From assembly GCA_022885665.1 (NCBI GenBank), contig JAGQDJ010000160.1:60040-124039 (forward strand): 64,000 nucleotides of DNA. The letters are read 5' to 3'. Within the stretch, counting starts at the first letter, position 1; every line of letters begins with the position of its first letter. Made by a program: the position numbers and the translations under genes. The stretch is from Triops longicaudatus (taxonomy: Eukaryota > Arthropoda > Branchiopoda > Notostraca > Triopsidae). This document shows, piece by piece, positions 1 to 11,575 of this stretch. The notes beneath the pieces were generated by a model. It worked only from the letters and a program-made list of their open reading frames with translations. It did not search any database and had not been told where the DNA came from.

Positions 1-848
1 ATTATTAAGAATGTAAGGTATATTAACAACGCTAAAGTAAAATAAAAAGTACTTTTCGTAAGACGATCCACTTCAGCTTCCAGCTCTTGATTGTAAATCT
101 GCCATATCAGAATATCTAAAAAATAAACATTTTTATAAAAAAAAAAGTAAAATGCACAGTAAAATGCTACGATAATTAAAAATAAAATCGTAAAAGCTAT
201 TCTACGCGTTCTCTACAGAAGTTCGTAACATACAGCAGATGGCAAAGCCAACAGATAGCGTTTATGGTTAATGTGTCCGCCACTAGATGCCATTAAAGTT
301 CTTGTTATGGCCGCAGAGTTTAGCGCATATACCAAAGTTACAAAGTCTCAAATATTTAATAAACGCGTCATCGGTGACGGAAACATACACCAATACGTAA
401 AATACTTTGTAGAGCATTTGTTAATATTGCTGTTATTAATATTATAGAATTATGATAATCATAAAAATGATATTTATTAATTTTAAGAATGCAAACTAAA
501 CGTGTGTCTGGTAGATGTACCTGTGTTAAGGAGCTCGTTGACCATTTGGAGTTCAAATAACTTGGCTGTCAGCATTTCGTTTTCTTCTTTAAAATTGCTA
601 AGTTCGTGATCCTCAATACCAAATTCATTGAGTACAGGAGACGTGACGTCTGGCTGGGTTATTTCGATTTCTGCAACGTCTTCTACCTATACAAGTAGAG
701 TTTTATGATTTTTAAACATATTTTTCTGAAAATGTTTCAGTATTAGAAATAAAGACTTAAATTAGTAGGAATTTTATGTAAGAATTAGAACACTTACGTT
801 CAAGTCGTCGACGCTTGAATCTACAGATGTGTGTTCATCAGAAGACAT
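1..848 (-). CDS. Partial gene: short coiled-coil protein with a hydrophobic tail
   Basis: Not recognised by name. Three exons join in phase: 798-848 (start MSSDEHTSVDSSVDDLN, then GTAAGT), 521-686 (acidic, then Glu/Leu-rich, then GTACAT) and 115 down to the window edge (after a TTTTTTAG acceptor). Exon 2 contains a heptad-like stretch (NFKEENEMLTAKLFELQ). Exon 3 continues as helix (IYNQELEAEVDRLTK) and then becomes very hydrophobic (TFYFTLALLIYLTFLI), which suggests a membrane anchor at or near the C terminus. The gene runs off the window at position 1, so its full length is unknown. The 51+166 nt of the first two exons leave one base that is completed by exon 3. A donor-like GTACTT near position 51 leaves open whether the hydrophobic part is really coding. 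Confidence 0.5.
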
Positions 849-3147
849 GTTTATTAAAAAAAGGCACTTAGTGCTTCTCAAAATTAAAATGTTTAAATAT
901 GTTTAAACTATTTATACGTTTCAAAGCTAATAGTTGTGTATAAGACTTGTATCAGAGTTAAAGCTATTTGTGAACTGATTAGGTCACGTCGCATAACGAC
1001 GTTTTATACTAATTGACCTGGCTGGACTATAACCAAAGCACGTCAGCCATTGGTGCCCTTTGACCTCAGGCTCAGCGAGGGTAATCCGCCTTTCACCGCG
1101 GGAATTCCTCGTAAAAACTTTCACGTACTTCAATTTCTGGTTCCACAAGTCTTTTTATTGCTCCAGTTATTGCTTTCAATCTTCTTCCCCGGAATATCTC
1201 CCCACTTTTTAATGAAAAGTTGTGCTACGAGAGAAAAAGAGGAAAACTGAAATGTTACCTTCAAAATTCAATTATAAGTGTTTCAACTATACAAACTATC
1301 TTTTTCAAATATATGCGAAAATATTATTGCGTTTAATACTAACTGTCTTCGCATATGAAGTAAAGTAACACTCCTTTGAAATTATGTTACTTACAGCAAT
1401 AGAGGTAGTATTTTATTTGATTTTTATTTAGAAATGATTTTATTTTTGAAATAAGAAAGTGCATTCGTTTCTTAAGAAAAAAAAATAGTTCGCATTTTTT
1501 AGCAAAGCTTTCACGCAAATTTAAGTACTCTAGTTACCCTAACATTACTGTCAGAATGCTTTGGTAAAAGAACGTCTACTTACTGCAAAATTGTCCGAAA
1601 ATACCTACACTAATTCGACCATTAATTGAAAAATCGTATTGCTAATACCGTATTCGTATAGCAAAGTCTTTACGTTAAGCAATGGAAAAGTCAAGTTAAG
1701 CTTATTTTAAGTTAGGTTACATTAAATCAACATAAGTTACGTCAAGTTATGTCTACTAATAATACATTTTACTGTGAGAAAGAAGTATTAAAAATTGTAT
1801 TCCCTCGACAATTACTTTCTTTTTTTAATAGTTTAACGACAATTTATTGTCAACACCGCGTTCTTGAATCTTCGAAAATTCTCTATAACCCTCTCAAGAT
1901 ACTTCCCAGAAATTCCAATGAAAGATGCGCTGCTCAACACTGGTTCGATTTCGTAACAATGCATCCACGAGGTTCGAAGATCCGGTGAAAGGAGCCAAAC
2001 GATTAAGGCATTAAAGTCTCGATCACTTCCGCGAAATTCAGGCCCCACCTTCCGAGAACTCCAGCATATCTTCCGCGTGCACCTCAAACTTCTTGTTGGC
2101 AAATTTAATTGTCAAGACCGCATCGTTAAGGTATGAACTATACCGAAACTTATAACTATGTTAACGTTAATCGCATGACCAACGAAACTTAGTTAAGAAC
2201 CTTTAGCTTCTATTAGCGTTAAGGTTCGTATACCCTTAATGCTTATGAAGTGTAGATGAGCGTCTAATCGATCAAATGTGGACATAAGCACATCAATGTT
2301 AACGAAGATCATGTCGTCAAGCCCTTGTTGTTGCCGCAGCATAATATTCACGGGCCATGACGGTACGTATGTGGAGAGTATATAACCTTTACCCGGTGTA
2401 ACTAATGCGTCCTTTTCAGCAAAAGCTCCGTATGATTGCGCTCACTATGCACCGTAGTTGAGTTGCCCCACACTTGAGCGGTAATTGAGCTAACGCACGC
2501 GAGTGGTCGCTTCCCCAGCTTTTCTCCCCTACTACTCCCTCGCAGACTGCAACAATAGCCGCAAGCAACAAAAAATAACGTTCACAAGTCGTTGTGAGGT
2601 AAGTTACAACTTTGGAGCAAAGTTACCTATTGTAAGCTTGTCATTTTCTTAGCCTATTTCATACCTGTGTCCGTGACATTTACCTTAAGTACAGAATTCT
2701 GTACATTTTCTTTATTAAATTATTATTTTCTTTATTTTAAAGAAAAGGGTACGTTCGAAGACCGCGCATTCTGCAGTGGCATGTATTCGCAAGTTGCGTA
2801 TACCAATAAGTTAATTCGCAAGAAAAAGCTCATGATTGAAGTATTTTATTTAAAAAACAATAGGTTTAGGGAGTCGTATAATTATTTCGTCATATATTTC
2901 GAATTTGTCCGATTTCTCTTACATCTTTGGACCAAAGGAAACAAGCGATTATGGTATACACGAAAGTGACAATCCGAATCATTCGTTTTTGGTGCAAATC
3001 CTGGATATAGGTGAAACGTAATGGCACACCGAAAGCGACGACAAAGAGATGAAGTCGTAAACTTCGCTGTACAATGTCCTGCTTTCCAAATATCAAACCA
3101 ATATAAATTCCATGTCACCACACACACAAACACAAATTTAAGTACCT
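849..3147. other. Gene-poor stretch
   Basis: I see no convincing complete gene here. The only protein-like segment is the minus-strand reading frame at 2038-2160, listed separately. Other frames are short and lack splice-phase support. Confidence 0.4.
2038..2160 (-). CDS. Possible terminal exon of an unrecognised gene
   Basis: A minus-strand frame of 40 codons ends in TGA and reads like folded protein (SSYLNDAVLTIKF, then KKFEVHAEDMLEFSEGGA). It has no start codon and opens after a stop, so it would be a 3' exon. An acceptor-like AG lies inside the open part (GGTATAG). I could not identify the family or find the upstream exons. About 180 bp downstream on the same strand another frame reads RFKNAVLTIN, resembling LNDAVLTIK; this may be chance. 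It could be noncoding. Confidence 0.22.
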   Translation of the reverse strand, partial: HSYKFRYSSYLNDAVLTIKFANKKFEVHAEDMLEFSEGGA

Positions 3148-3912
3148 CTATTCCCCGAACAGAAGCTCCGTGTTTTCCGTGTCACTACTACTCTCCATGG
3201 TGAGATCCTTCTCCTTCGTTTCTACTGTCCAAAAGTGCCATAAACATTATTATTTTCGATGAAAAATATTGCCTATATTTTACGGGTGGCCAATAAACTG
3301 TGGTACAGGAAGCCTTGAGTTTCAATAGGAAGGTGTACCACATTTTATTGGACACTGAAGCTTACCTGGAACGTTGGAATTTTCACTCCAGTCAGGGTGC
3401 AATGCGCCGGGAAGTTGGTAGACTTGCAGTAAGGGGTTGTATTGTTCTTTCTTACCCCTGACCCCCAAGAACCCCATACTGTTGCCGCCTTTTTTGCCTC
3501 TCATGCCGAAGAAGGCTTGTTGCGGCGCTTTTTTCCCCCTCGTGCCCATATAAGTGCCGGATTGTAGTTGCTTGCTGCGTTGTTCCGTGAGACCTCTGAC
3601 CAGCGCCAAGCTGGACGGGAAGGCCCGGAGGAATTCATCACTCGGGTACGCTTTTTTGCCCCGCATGCCAATAAAACCAGCGGGGTTCTTCTTGCCTCGC
3701 ATGCCGTAGAAGCTGGCCGGGGCTTTACGCTTGTCCAGCAAACTCGCCGAAGGAAACAGAACTTGACGTTTCCATTGTTGAAGCTCGAGCGCGCTTTTAG
3801 CCTGTGGCGAAGCCGCGTTGAAGTTGAATAGTGCGGGGAAACCCTCATTAGCGAATGCAGGGATTTGGCCCCAAGTACCCTTCGTGCAAAAAGCCACGCC
3901 CATGAGCAGCAT
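3148..3912 (-). CDS. Preprotachykinin (five FxGxR-amide-like peptides)
   Basis: Precursor of secreted neuropeptides that act on tachykinin-type GPCRs. Exons are 3366-3912 and 3148-3224; they join in phase across an intron starting GTAAGC and total 207 residues. The chosen ATG is the first in frame and begins a short hydrophobic stretch (MLLMGVAF) that can serve as a signal peptide; an upstream coding exon is possible. Five peptide units each end in Gly-Lys-Lys, where Gly gives the C-terminal amide: KAPASFYGMR, NPAGFIGMR, QLQSGTYMGTR, APQQAFFGMR and GGNSMGFLGVR. The first follows Lys-Arg. Four fit FX1GX2R-amide exactly; the third has Tyr-Met-Gly-Thr-Arg. A 27-residue spacer separates peptides 2 and 3. 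The last exon is acidic and ends LLFGE. Half of its single intron is a 70-bp palindrome. Confidence 0.9.
3286..3355. repeat. 70-bp palindromic element in the tachykinin intron
   Basis: The plus strand begins GTGGCCAATAAACTGTGGTA and ends in a sequence whose reverse complement begins GTGTCCAATAAAATGTGGTA. The arms are about 21 nt, separated by about 27 nt. It lies in the 141-bp intron 3225-3365, starting 10 nt from the donor on the transcribed strand. Confidence 0.75.
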
Positions 3913-5079
3913 GGCCCACGAGCAAATCCTGGTCCAACCACAAGTGTCAATTAAAGGACCGGATTTTAGAAAAATGAAAAATAACAGGAAACAGGCTTTA
4001 AATTATTAAAAAGGAACGCAAATACATCTTTGTTGGCATGTGTACTCGGAGACATTTTGGGGGGAATAGGAGAGTACGATTGGTCAGCGATTCCAGCGTC
4101 ATCCCGAGAAGAGTTTGAAGAATAAATGCTTCCGTGACTTGCACGGGGTTTAACCCTAATGATGACGTTTCCCCCTATTATTATTCGCCCTCCAAAGTTG
4201 GCATCGTCTCTTAGAATCCCTACGGGTGTCTCACGTATGAGAAACAACACTCACACGTCAATGGTCTTGACACGCAATGCGCAACAATGGATAGCATACC
4301 AATCTCAACAAAAAGCCTATGGATATAAATGTCATATTTTTTGTAAGAGTACTGTACTGCTCAGTAACCTTTCCTTGCTCTTCAAGATCGTTTCAAAGTG
4401 ACACAATGTATCCTAATGGCTTGTACCGCAAAACCAATTCGAACATTGAAATACTTTTTTCTAAACGATACTATTTCAAACTAATAATTTCAATCCAGTA
4501 ATTTTGACCGAGTTCATAACAAAGTTTATTTTAACTGAATCCTCATCAATGAAGCACTCTCACCCTTTTTGCTTTGATATCATAATTAATTTGTCCTTCT
4601 TACAGTTATCGTTGCTACTAAGATATCTGCGTAATAACCTTTTTTTGGGTTTGTGCGGAAACCTACGGTTGTATCCACGGCATTGCATGCAAGTGCATGA
4701 TACTATGAGCTTGTTGCATGTTTTATACATGTGACGAGCGTTTTATAAATGCAGTGGAACAATCTGTAGTGATGAAGAGTGATCGGAGATTCTTTCTGAG
4801 CGGTAGCTTATGTCGGCATGAAAGGATACAAAGAACTAGCAACCCAAAGTCGCATGGGTTATAGAGATTTCTTTACTCTGCGCATTTCGGCAGTTACAAT
4901 TCTTTAGTCGCAAATTTTACCGAAATTCTGAACAAAGGCTGGACAAACGTAGCAGTTCACTGACGCAAGTGCTTGAAACCGTTTAAGTGTCCGATGACAA
5001 AGGACCGGACTTGGTGAACAAGCGCATTTTTTCGCTTCTTACAGCATGAAGGCCAAGAACGTAAACTTCATGTTAAACT

Positions 5080-5150
5080 GCCAAGACCGGGTTTCGAACC
5101 CGATTCTCGTGTGTCAAATCGTGACACCGTAACCAGTGCGCTAAGTGGCT
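5080..5150 (-). tRNA. tRNA-like sequence, probably a pseudogene or SINE head
   Basis: On the minus strand there is an A-box-like TAGCGCACTGGTTACG and a B-box arm TCGGGTTCGAAACCCGG, the latter an almost perfect T-arm. A 5-bp stem GTGTC/GACAC encloses a 7-nt loop. The acceptor arm pairs only over GCCA/TGGC and the loop has C rather than U before the GAT triplet, so a functional tRNA is doubtful. Confidence 0.4.
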
Positions 5151-6659
5151 GCGTATTTTTTTAGCATCTCGGTTGCATCAAACCTTTACAGGATTTCAAA
5201 GAACTCTCTTTATTGGCTGTATTTTTTTTTAATTGTTGGAATGGACTATGGGTGTTGGCGTCTAACTCCAACATTCATCAACTTTCAAGACTACTTTTTA
5301 ATAATTATTTCCATGTCTCTTTCTTCAGTTATTAAATCGTTTTAGAAAAGCATTGAAAATAGCTTATCTATTTTCAAAGCTGCATGTCTCTACTTCAACG
5401 CAGAATCCCGCCACTTTACAAAAGTTTGGACTTTATACGTCAAGCAGCTTTCGGTGACACTTGGGTACATAATTCTTTCACCAGCTACAAGCGTTATTAG
5501 GCCACCCAAGTTTCCGATGAAAGTGACACCAGTTGCGTATTAATTGACAGGCTCGGTCGCTTTAAGCCACCGCAACTTGTTGGCTCGAAAAATAGGCTTT
5601 GTTGAAAAGTTTGTGAAAGGGTGTGTGCGACTCCTCTTTCGGCTGATGCTTTGATTTCCGGCTTAAAATTTCCATAGAATCCCAGCCCAGCGAGGAACTT
5701 TGCAAGCTTTTAAAACAACGTAAAATTTGTTGACTTAATGAAGGCACCGACGCCAGAGGGGGTACTTCATTAAGAGGTCATTATTGTAATGAGGTCCTAA
5801 GCCCACATTTTCAGCCTTGCATAACTTACCCTTAACCACTACCAAAAGTAAACTAACTGTAATATTTTTACATAAATTCTAGAAAACAAATAAATTAATT
5901 TATCTTCTTAACTTTTTTATTATCTCGTTTTAAATCTTTTTAATTATGTAACTTATTTTTATTTGCTTTATTTCTTATTTATTTTCCGTATCGGTTTCTT
6001 TATTTCTAATATAGTTGCAAACTATAAAAACAATTTGAATCACCTCTACATTATTTAAAAGCTGTTCATTGTAGAAATTCGTGTCTTGGAAGCTGAAATT
6101 TTAAGGGAAATGTAGTTAAGGTGTGAATCCACACTGAATCGATGTCAAAGGAGGTGACAACAAGCTCAGTAAGCATGCAAAAGGGGAACAAGATGAGTGA
6201 CTTTCCATCTGCCCCAAGTTTGAATGTCTTCATTAAGTTACCTAGCAAGTGATCAACACTACCGGAATGACATTTCACTCCTTTGACCTTCTTGCGAGAC
6301 GGTGGTAACCCGAATTCCGTCTACATTAATTCTAGCATTACTCCTTCATTTCTTCAGTCTCGCACATTACATGAAATCCCTTGACGATTGAAACACCCTT
6401 AACTAACCTAAACAACCTTACACTGCCACATGTCCTAAAAAACTTTGCATTCCAATTACACTGATAAGTCATATGACCGGTAGTATTTCTGCAGTAATGT
6501 CTCTCCCGGTACCGTGCCGCGAAAAGAAACTCTTGTAAATCCCTAGGCGATCATATGTAACGTGAGATAATTTATCTCCCTTGCTTTAAAGCATGGGCTC
6601 TAATTCAAGGAAAAAACTGCAGTAATAATACCTGACATGCAGTAATAAGATTGACTTGA

Positions 6660-6749
6660 AGATTGAGAATGAATTTCAAGATTTCTAGACTGAGAATGAG
6701 TTTCAATATTTATAGATTGAGAATGAGTTTCAATATTTCTAGATTGAGA
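6660..6749. repeat. 27-bp tandem repeat, 3.3 copies
   Basis: Units start at 6660, 6687 and 6714 with a partial one at 6741. Each begins AGATTGAGAATGAGTTTCAA or a one- or two-base variant. No reading frame or gene is attached. Confidence 0.85.
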
Positions 6750-7779
6750 TCATAAAAAGATATTTTCAAGGAACATATTTTGTAAATATGTTTAAGAATC
6801 GCAGTAATAAGTATGATTAGCATGAGTAATAATGCTGAGATTCAAATTACTTTGAAGCTAGAGTTTCAAGTGCAGTGTTTTCACTCAGATTGAGGTTTGA
6901 TCCAACAAAAACTATATTTTTTAGTTTTGGGGCACAACTTATATCATTTTACGTAGAAATGGAATCGGTGATCTCATTTCTGCGCTTAAACACAAAACTT
7001 GGAAATTTCACCTCTCTTGTCACATACACGCAACGTGGCGTGCAGAGAGACAATTTCGATGACAAACAAAGTGAGAGTTGGTTGTTGTATGTATAGCACG
7101 ACCATTGACTTTTTTACTCCCTGATGGCCATTTTCATATTTCTGCCCCATTTCTTCACGAATACCAGTTTACGACCCAAAACTGACCTAAAACTTTTTAA
7201 ATAAATGAAAGATGACTTACCTGTCCATTGGTGACCGTAGAACCTTAGCAATCTAGCCTAAAAGGAAATTCGATTTTTTTAAAAAAAATCTGAGTATTTC
7301 TGCAATATTACTGCAGTATACAACAGTTCACTACTACGGTTTAATCCTGAGAAGCTTACAGAGATCTCCCGCGACCATGCAGTTGAGGTGCCAGCAATGT
7401 ATTGCTGCAAGAGCCACCAACGCATTTGGCAGCCTGTGCCAAGCCGGAGCTGCTTTTGAAGGCTCCGCGATTGGCGACGTCACGTTACCTGAGGGCAAAT
7501 CCAGCCATTCACAGGTGCTTTCGTTCTCCTTCCAATGCAAGTAGGCGCAGATTTGGTGCTGCCTTCTCTAGCTGTTTGTTTGATGCGTTTTCACGTGGGT
7601 GGGTGATGAGGCGCGTTCTTAAGGGGGAAGAAGGGTAGAAATGTCCCGGGGCAATTTCTGCCTGCTGAGATTTCTTATCTCTTTGCAACAATCGCCACTT
7701 GGACCGCTTGTTTGCCCCCACAAACTTTGCTTAACTTTAAGAAGACGTTGGTGAATTGCATTCGAGGATGGACACGAAG

Positions 7780-9170
7780 AGTGTGGAAGGAATATGAAAG
7801 AAATGTGACAGTAATTTGGAAGAACCGTAGAAGAAATACGTATTTTTGCCGTGGAGAAAGTAAAAATGTTTAAAGGTTTATTTTAAGTTAGAAAATGTGG
7901 GAAAAATATTAAACTGGGAAAGAAATTGAAGAGAAATGTTGAAGAAATACGGAAAAATTCGTTGCATAACAAATAAAGCTGAATAAGTAAAAAAACACGT
8001 AAAGGAACTTTGAAAATATTGAAGTATTTTAACATTCGAAACAAAATAGAAATGATTCTTGCAGATTTCGAAGAAATATGAAAAGATGCGGGAAGAAATT
8101 GTAACGGTAATTTGAAGGAAATAAGAAAGAATTATCCATTTTTGTAATTTAACAAGTGACGTAAAATATGAAAGAAATTTTAAAAATTATTTTTGCAAGC
8201 TAGGATATCTTGGAGATATTTTAAACAATAGTAGAAATTCAACGGTTACGATAAATGTGAAAGAAATATGGAAATACGAGAAAGTCAAGTAAGCAAAGGC
8301 AGAAATATTCATGAAATTGAAAATCTAGTTAGAAATATAAATAATATTAAATATAATTAAAAATGAGGAAGAAATTCGAAAATTCCTTACAAACATTTCG
8401 AAGAAATAAGGAAGTTAAACAAGTAAAACAGCGCGCAAGCAATAAAAAGTTTTGAATTGTTTAATAACGTTACAGATATTTAAAAGAAATGAGGAAGAAA
8501 TTTAGCTATTTATGAAGAAATGCGTAAAAATGGAAATGTAAGAAGGTGGAATAAAAGAAGGCAAAGAGTCTTTAATGTAATGAAGCTTAAACATTTGGAT
8601 GATTTATAAAAATATTCCAGAAATGTTACATATTTTGAAGAATTGTCGAATAAATGTAGAAATATTAGAAAATGAAACAAATAAGAAATACGTGAGAAAC
8701 TTAAAGAAGGGTTAATGATTTTAACTAGATTAAATAAATTTTAAAAATTGGAATACATGTGAGGCTTCGGAAGAAATATGGAAAACATATTAGAAGAAAT
8801 ATCAATAATGTGAAATAAGTAAAGTATTCATTAGTATTCAAAAGTATTCATTTTGCAACGGAATAACGAAACATGCGTAAGAAATTAAATAAATAATTTC
8901 CGTAAGCTAGAAATCTTGAAGAAATCAAAAAGTTCGTCAGAAATAGAGAAATGTAAATTTTTTTTTAAGAAATATGGAAATGTGAGAAACTTTATAAAGA
9001 CAAAAATATGCAATAATTCTTAATTAATTAATTAAATTTATTATTGTTTATTTTCTTTCTTTATTTAATTACTTAATTAATTGTATATACGCAATCAGTT
9101 AATTATAAAAATATAGAAGAAATTCGAAGTCATTCATTGCAATGTGTTAAGAAATATGGAATACGTTCCC
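7780..9170. repeat. Degenerate purine-rich low-complexity tract
   Basis: About 1.4 kb in which short words such as GAAGAAAT, AGAAATATGGAA and GAGGAAGAAAT recur irregularly on the plus strand. Stops occur in every frame. It looks like a decayed satellite or simple-sequence expansion. Confidence 0.55.
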
Positions 9171-10046
9171 ACTGAGCGTATTGCATGTTCTTAGTGTCTT
9201 CCAAGCCTATTGTTACAGTACGTGGTACACTAAAATTAAATTTTCTCTTTTAAATTACTCCTCGAGGACCGAAAATTCACATAAGGCGTCTTTTAACCTT
9301 GAAACTACGGTTCCTTGGAGAAACGCCTTCCTCGAATCTTATCAGCAATCCTTCGCAATTCACGAAAGCTGAAGACCAAGAGGTTCTTACCGTATACCGT
9401 TCGCCCTTATCGAACAATTACCATCCGCTGTGCGCTTGTTTGTCACTGCAAACGACGGAAGCTTTTAAGCCCCGTATCCAAGTGGCTCGATAGCTCTTTT
9501 GTCCCAGGACAGTAAGCACCCGAAAGTCAAGCTTTGCCCCAAAAAGCTGTTAAAACGCTCTTCCTATTCTTCTTCTTGTGCCTAATGTCAAGAAACCCAA
9601 TAAGATTCTGTTCCTTTTTAGCCAAAGACTTTCTCACACTTTGGGATTTTCTTCCTTTTTTTCTTCGATTTTTTTTTTTCCTTTTTTTGGTTTCAAGTCC
9701 AAGAGGTGTAGTCAATAGTAACGATGTCACAATATTTCAACCCTGCAGCGGCTGTCAGCCTACTCCATAATTGGACCAAAGTACACATCAAAGGCTGAAG
9801 GAAAGACCGAAAAATCCTCTAAAAGCCTAATTTTGTCATTATCTTTTTGTTGTCACCTTGCTTCGCATTACTAGCCTCGTTCAGCTACACAGATTGCTGC
9901 ACTTTTCTGCTTTAGGTAGTGATACCTGTTTCTCTCTGAAATCCTTCCGTCTCTTCTTCTACATTTCTCCCGAAAATTTCAAATTTCAACGTCCAAATTC
10001 CTCAAAGATCTGCGTTTTTAAAATTTTGATTTTTTTAAATGCAATT

Positions 10047-10370
10047 AAATATTCTTTACGTTTCTTACGTGGTTCAATATTCTTTAATTTGATTAGTTAA
10101 ATTATATTTATTTTACAATTAAATTATTATTATATTTATTTATTATTTGAATATTATTATATTTATTTATTGCTTAAGTGTTACAGTTATTTTATTATAA
10201 ATAATAGTTAAATATTTTTTACATTTCTTACGTGGTTCAATATTCTTTGATTTTATTAATTACATATTCATTATTTTACAATTAAAATATTTTTATATTT
10301 ATTTATTGTTTAAATATTATTATATTTATTCTATATAATTAATAGTTAAATATTCTTTACATTTCTTACG
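10047..10370. repeat. AT-rich direct repeat, about 2.1 copies
   Basis: The block starting AAATATTCTTTAC and followed by TTCTTACGTGGTTCAATATT begins at 10047, recurs from 10210, and a third copy starts at 10348 and decays. Within copies there are TATTATATTTATTTATT runs. Periods are about 163 and 138 bp. Confidence 0.65.
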
Positions 10371-11237
10371 CACTCTTTTATGTTTTCTACTTTCTCATAT
10401 TTCTAAAAAAATGCAAATTGAAAATAAAGAAAATTTTGGAGAAATTACTGGACAAATATTTTTGTCATGTGCAATGAATTACGGCTTTTTTAAGAGAGTG
10501 AACTGGGAATTTCTTAAGACTGCTTCAGCTCTATTAAAGGATTGAAATTTCAGATTCGAGCCAGATGAATTAAGTCACGTTTCCAACATTGAATACTATC
10601 GTGTAAACGTTACTGGGGTGTTGCAAGAACATTTATTGGGAAGTGAGGGTGTTGAGTACACAGTTGATTAAAGGGATGTACAGTTGAGGATGTTGAAACG
10701 AAGACAGTGAATTATTGAACAATTGTAAACACAGCAAACACGGTGATTTGATACCGGAAAAGCGGGGAGAAAAATTGGTACGGCTGAATTACGCACTGAA
10801 TTAAAAATGAGTTTGTTACGTCGCCATAGAAATACCGAAGAGTGACGTGAAAGGAATGAAAATGTCTCACTGCAGCTTGGATACAGGGTTTTGGTGGTAT
10901 GGGTTTTATGTTCGAAAAGCTTTACAGAAAAGCTATGCTTTAATATAGTACATTTGAGCATCGGGTCATTGTTATTAGGCTTAAGATATTTGGAGTAAAA
11001 ATTCTAACATTTTCAACACTGGAATTTATGTTTAATTAGGGTTGTGTAAGGAAGAATTAGAACTCGAAGGATCTCCCCGAGGAAACTATGCAAGGAAACT
11101 TCTCGAAAATCCGGCGCAACGACGTGGAAGTACGTGAAAGTTAATTGGAGTAAAAGGAAGAAAATTCTAGAAGTTCAAAATGGGTGTTTAATCAACCGTT
11201 CAATCTGTTCAGTCACTTGGCACGTGTTACACAATTT

Positions 11238-11312
11238 AGCTTACTACTGGAAAATAGTAAGCTATGTACTTTCAATAGCTTACTACTAGAAAGTAGTAAA
11301 CTATTGAAAGTA
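11238..11312. repeat. Two adjacent hairpins
   Basis: 11238-11263 folds with AGCTTACTA/TAGTAAGCT. 11267-11312 has two 21-nt arms around a 4-nt loop with a single mismatch (left arm TACTTTCAATAGCTTACTAC). The hairpins share the word AGCTTACTACT. Confidence 0.7.
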
Positions 11313-11575
11313 TAAAGTAATGGAACAAAGTAACAGTTGAAGTTTTTCTTTCGTTCAAAAGGGACAAACGTAATAAGCGGTTTAAAATACGTTGCAACTG
11401 GCGCACCACGTGGTGTAAAATGTAAAAAGACGCTTAGCAAGTGGTTAAAACTAAAAATAGAAATAATCCTGCTTTAGTATAATAAGATTTTCTCCTTTTC
11501 TTCATTACGTCCGTATTTTATAAAAATTTACAAAATAGCTAACGTAGAACTTAGGTTCTTTCAAGAAAAGCAAAC

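Larger units (their letters stand above)
3991..11575. other. Gene-poor region with several local repeats
   Basis: No gene in these 7.5 kb could be supported by splice phase or family resemblance. It holds a tRNA-like sequence (5080-5150), a 27-bp tandem repeat (6660-6749), a degenerate purine-rich stretch (7780-9170), AT-rich direct repeats (10047-10370) and two strong hairpins (11238-11312). A GC-richer patch at 7377-7544 carries a 55-codon frame starting MQLRCQQCIAARATNAFG, but nothing confirms it as coding. Upstream exons or regulatory DNA of the tachykinin gene may lie at the low-coordinate end. Confidence 0.5.

Noticed and set aside
9534..9770. Phe-rich plus-strand frame
   Set aside because: Translation of T-rich runs; no splice sites or homology.
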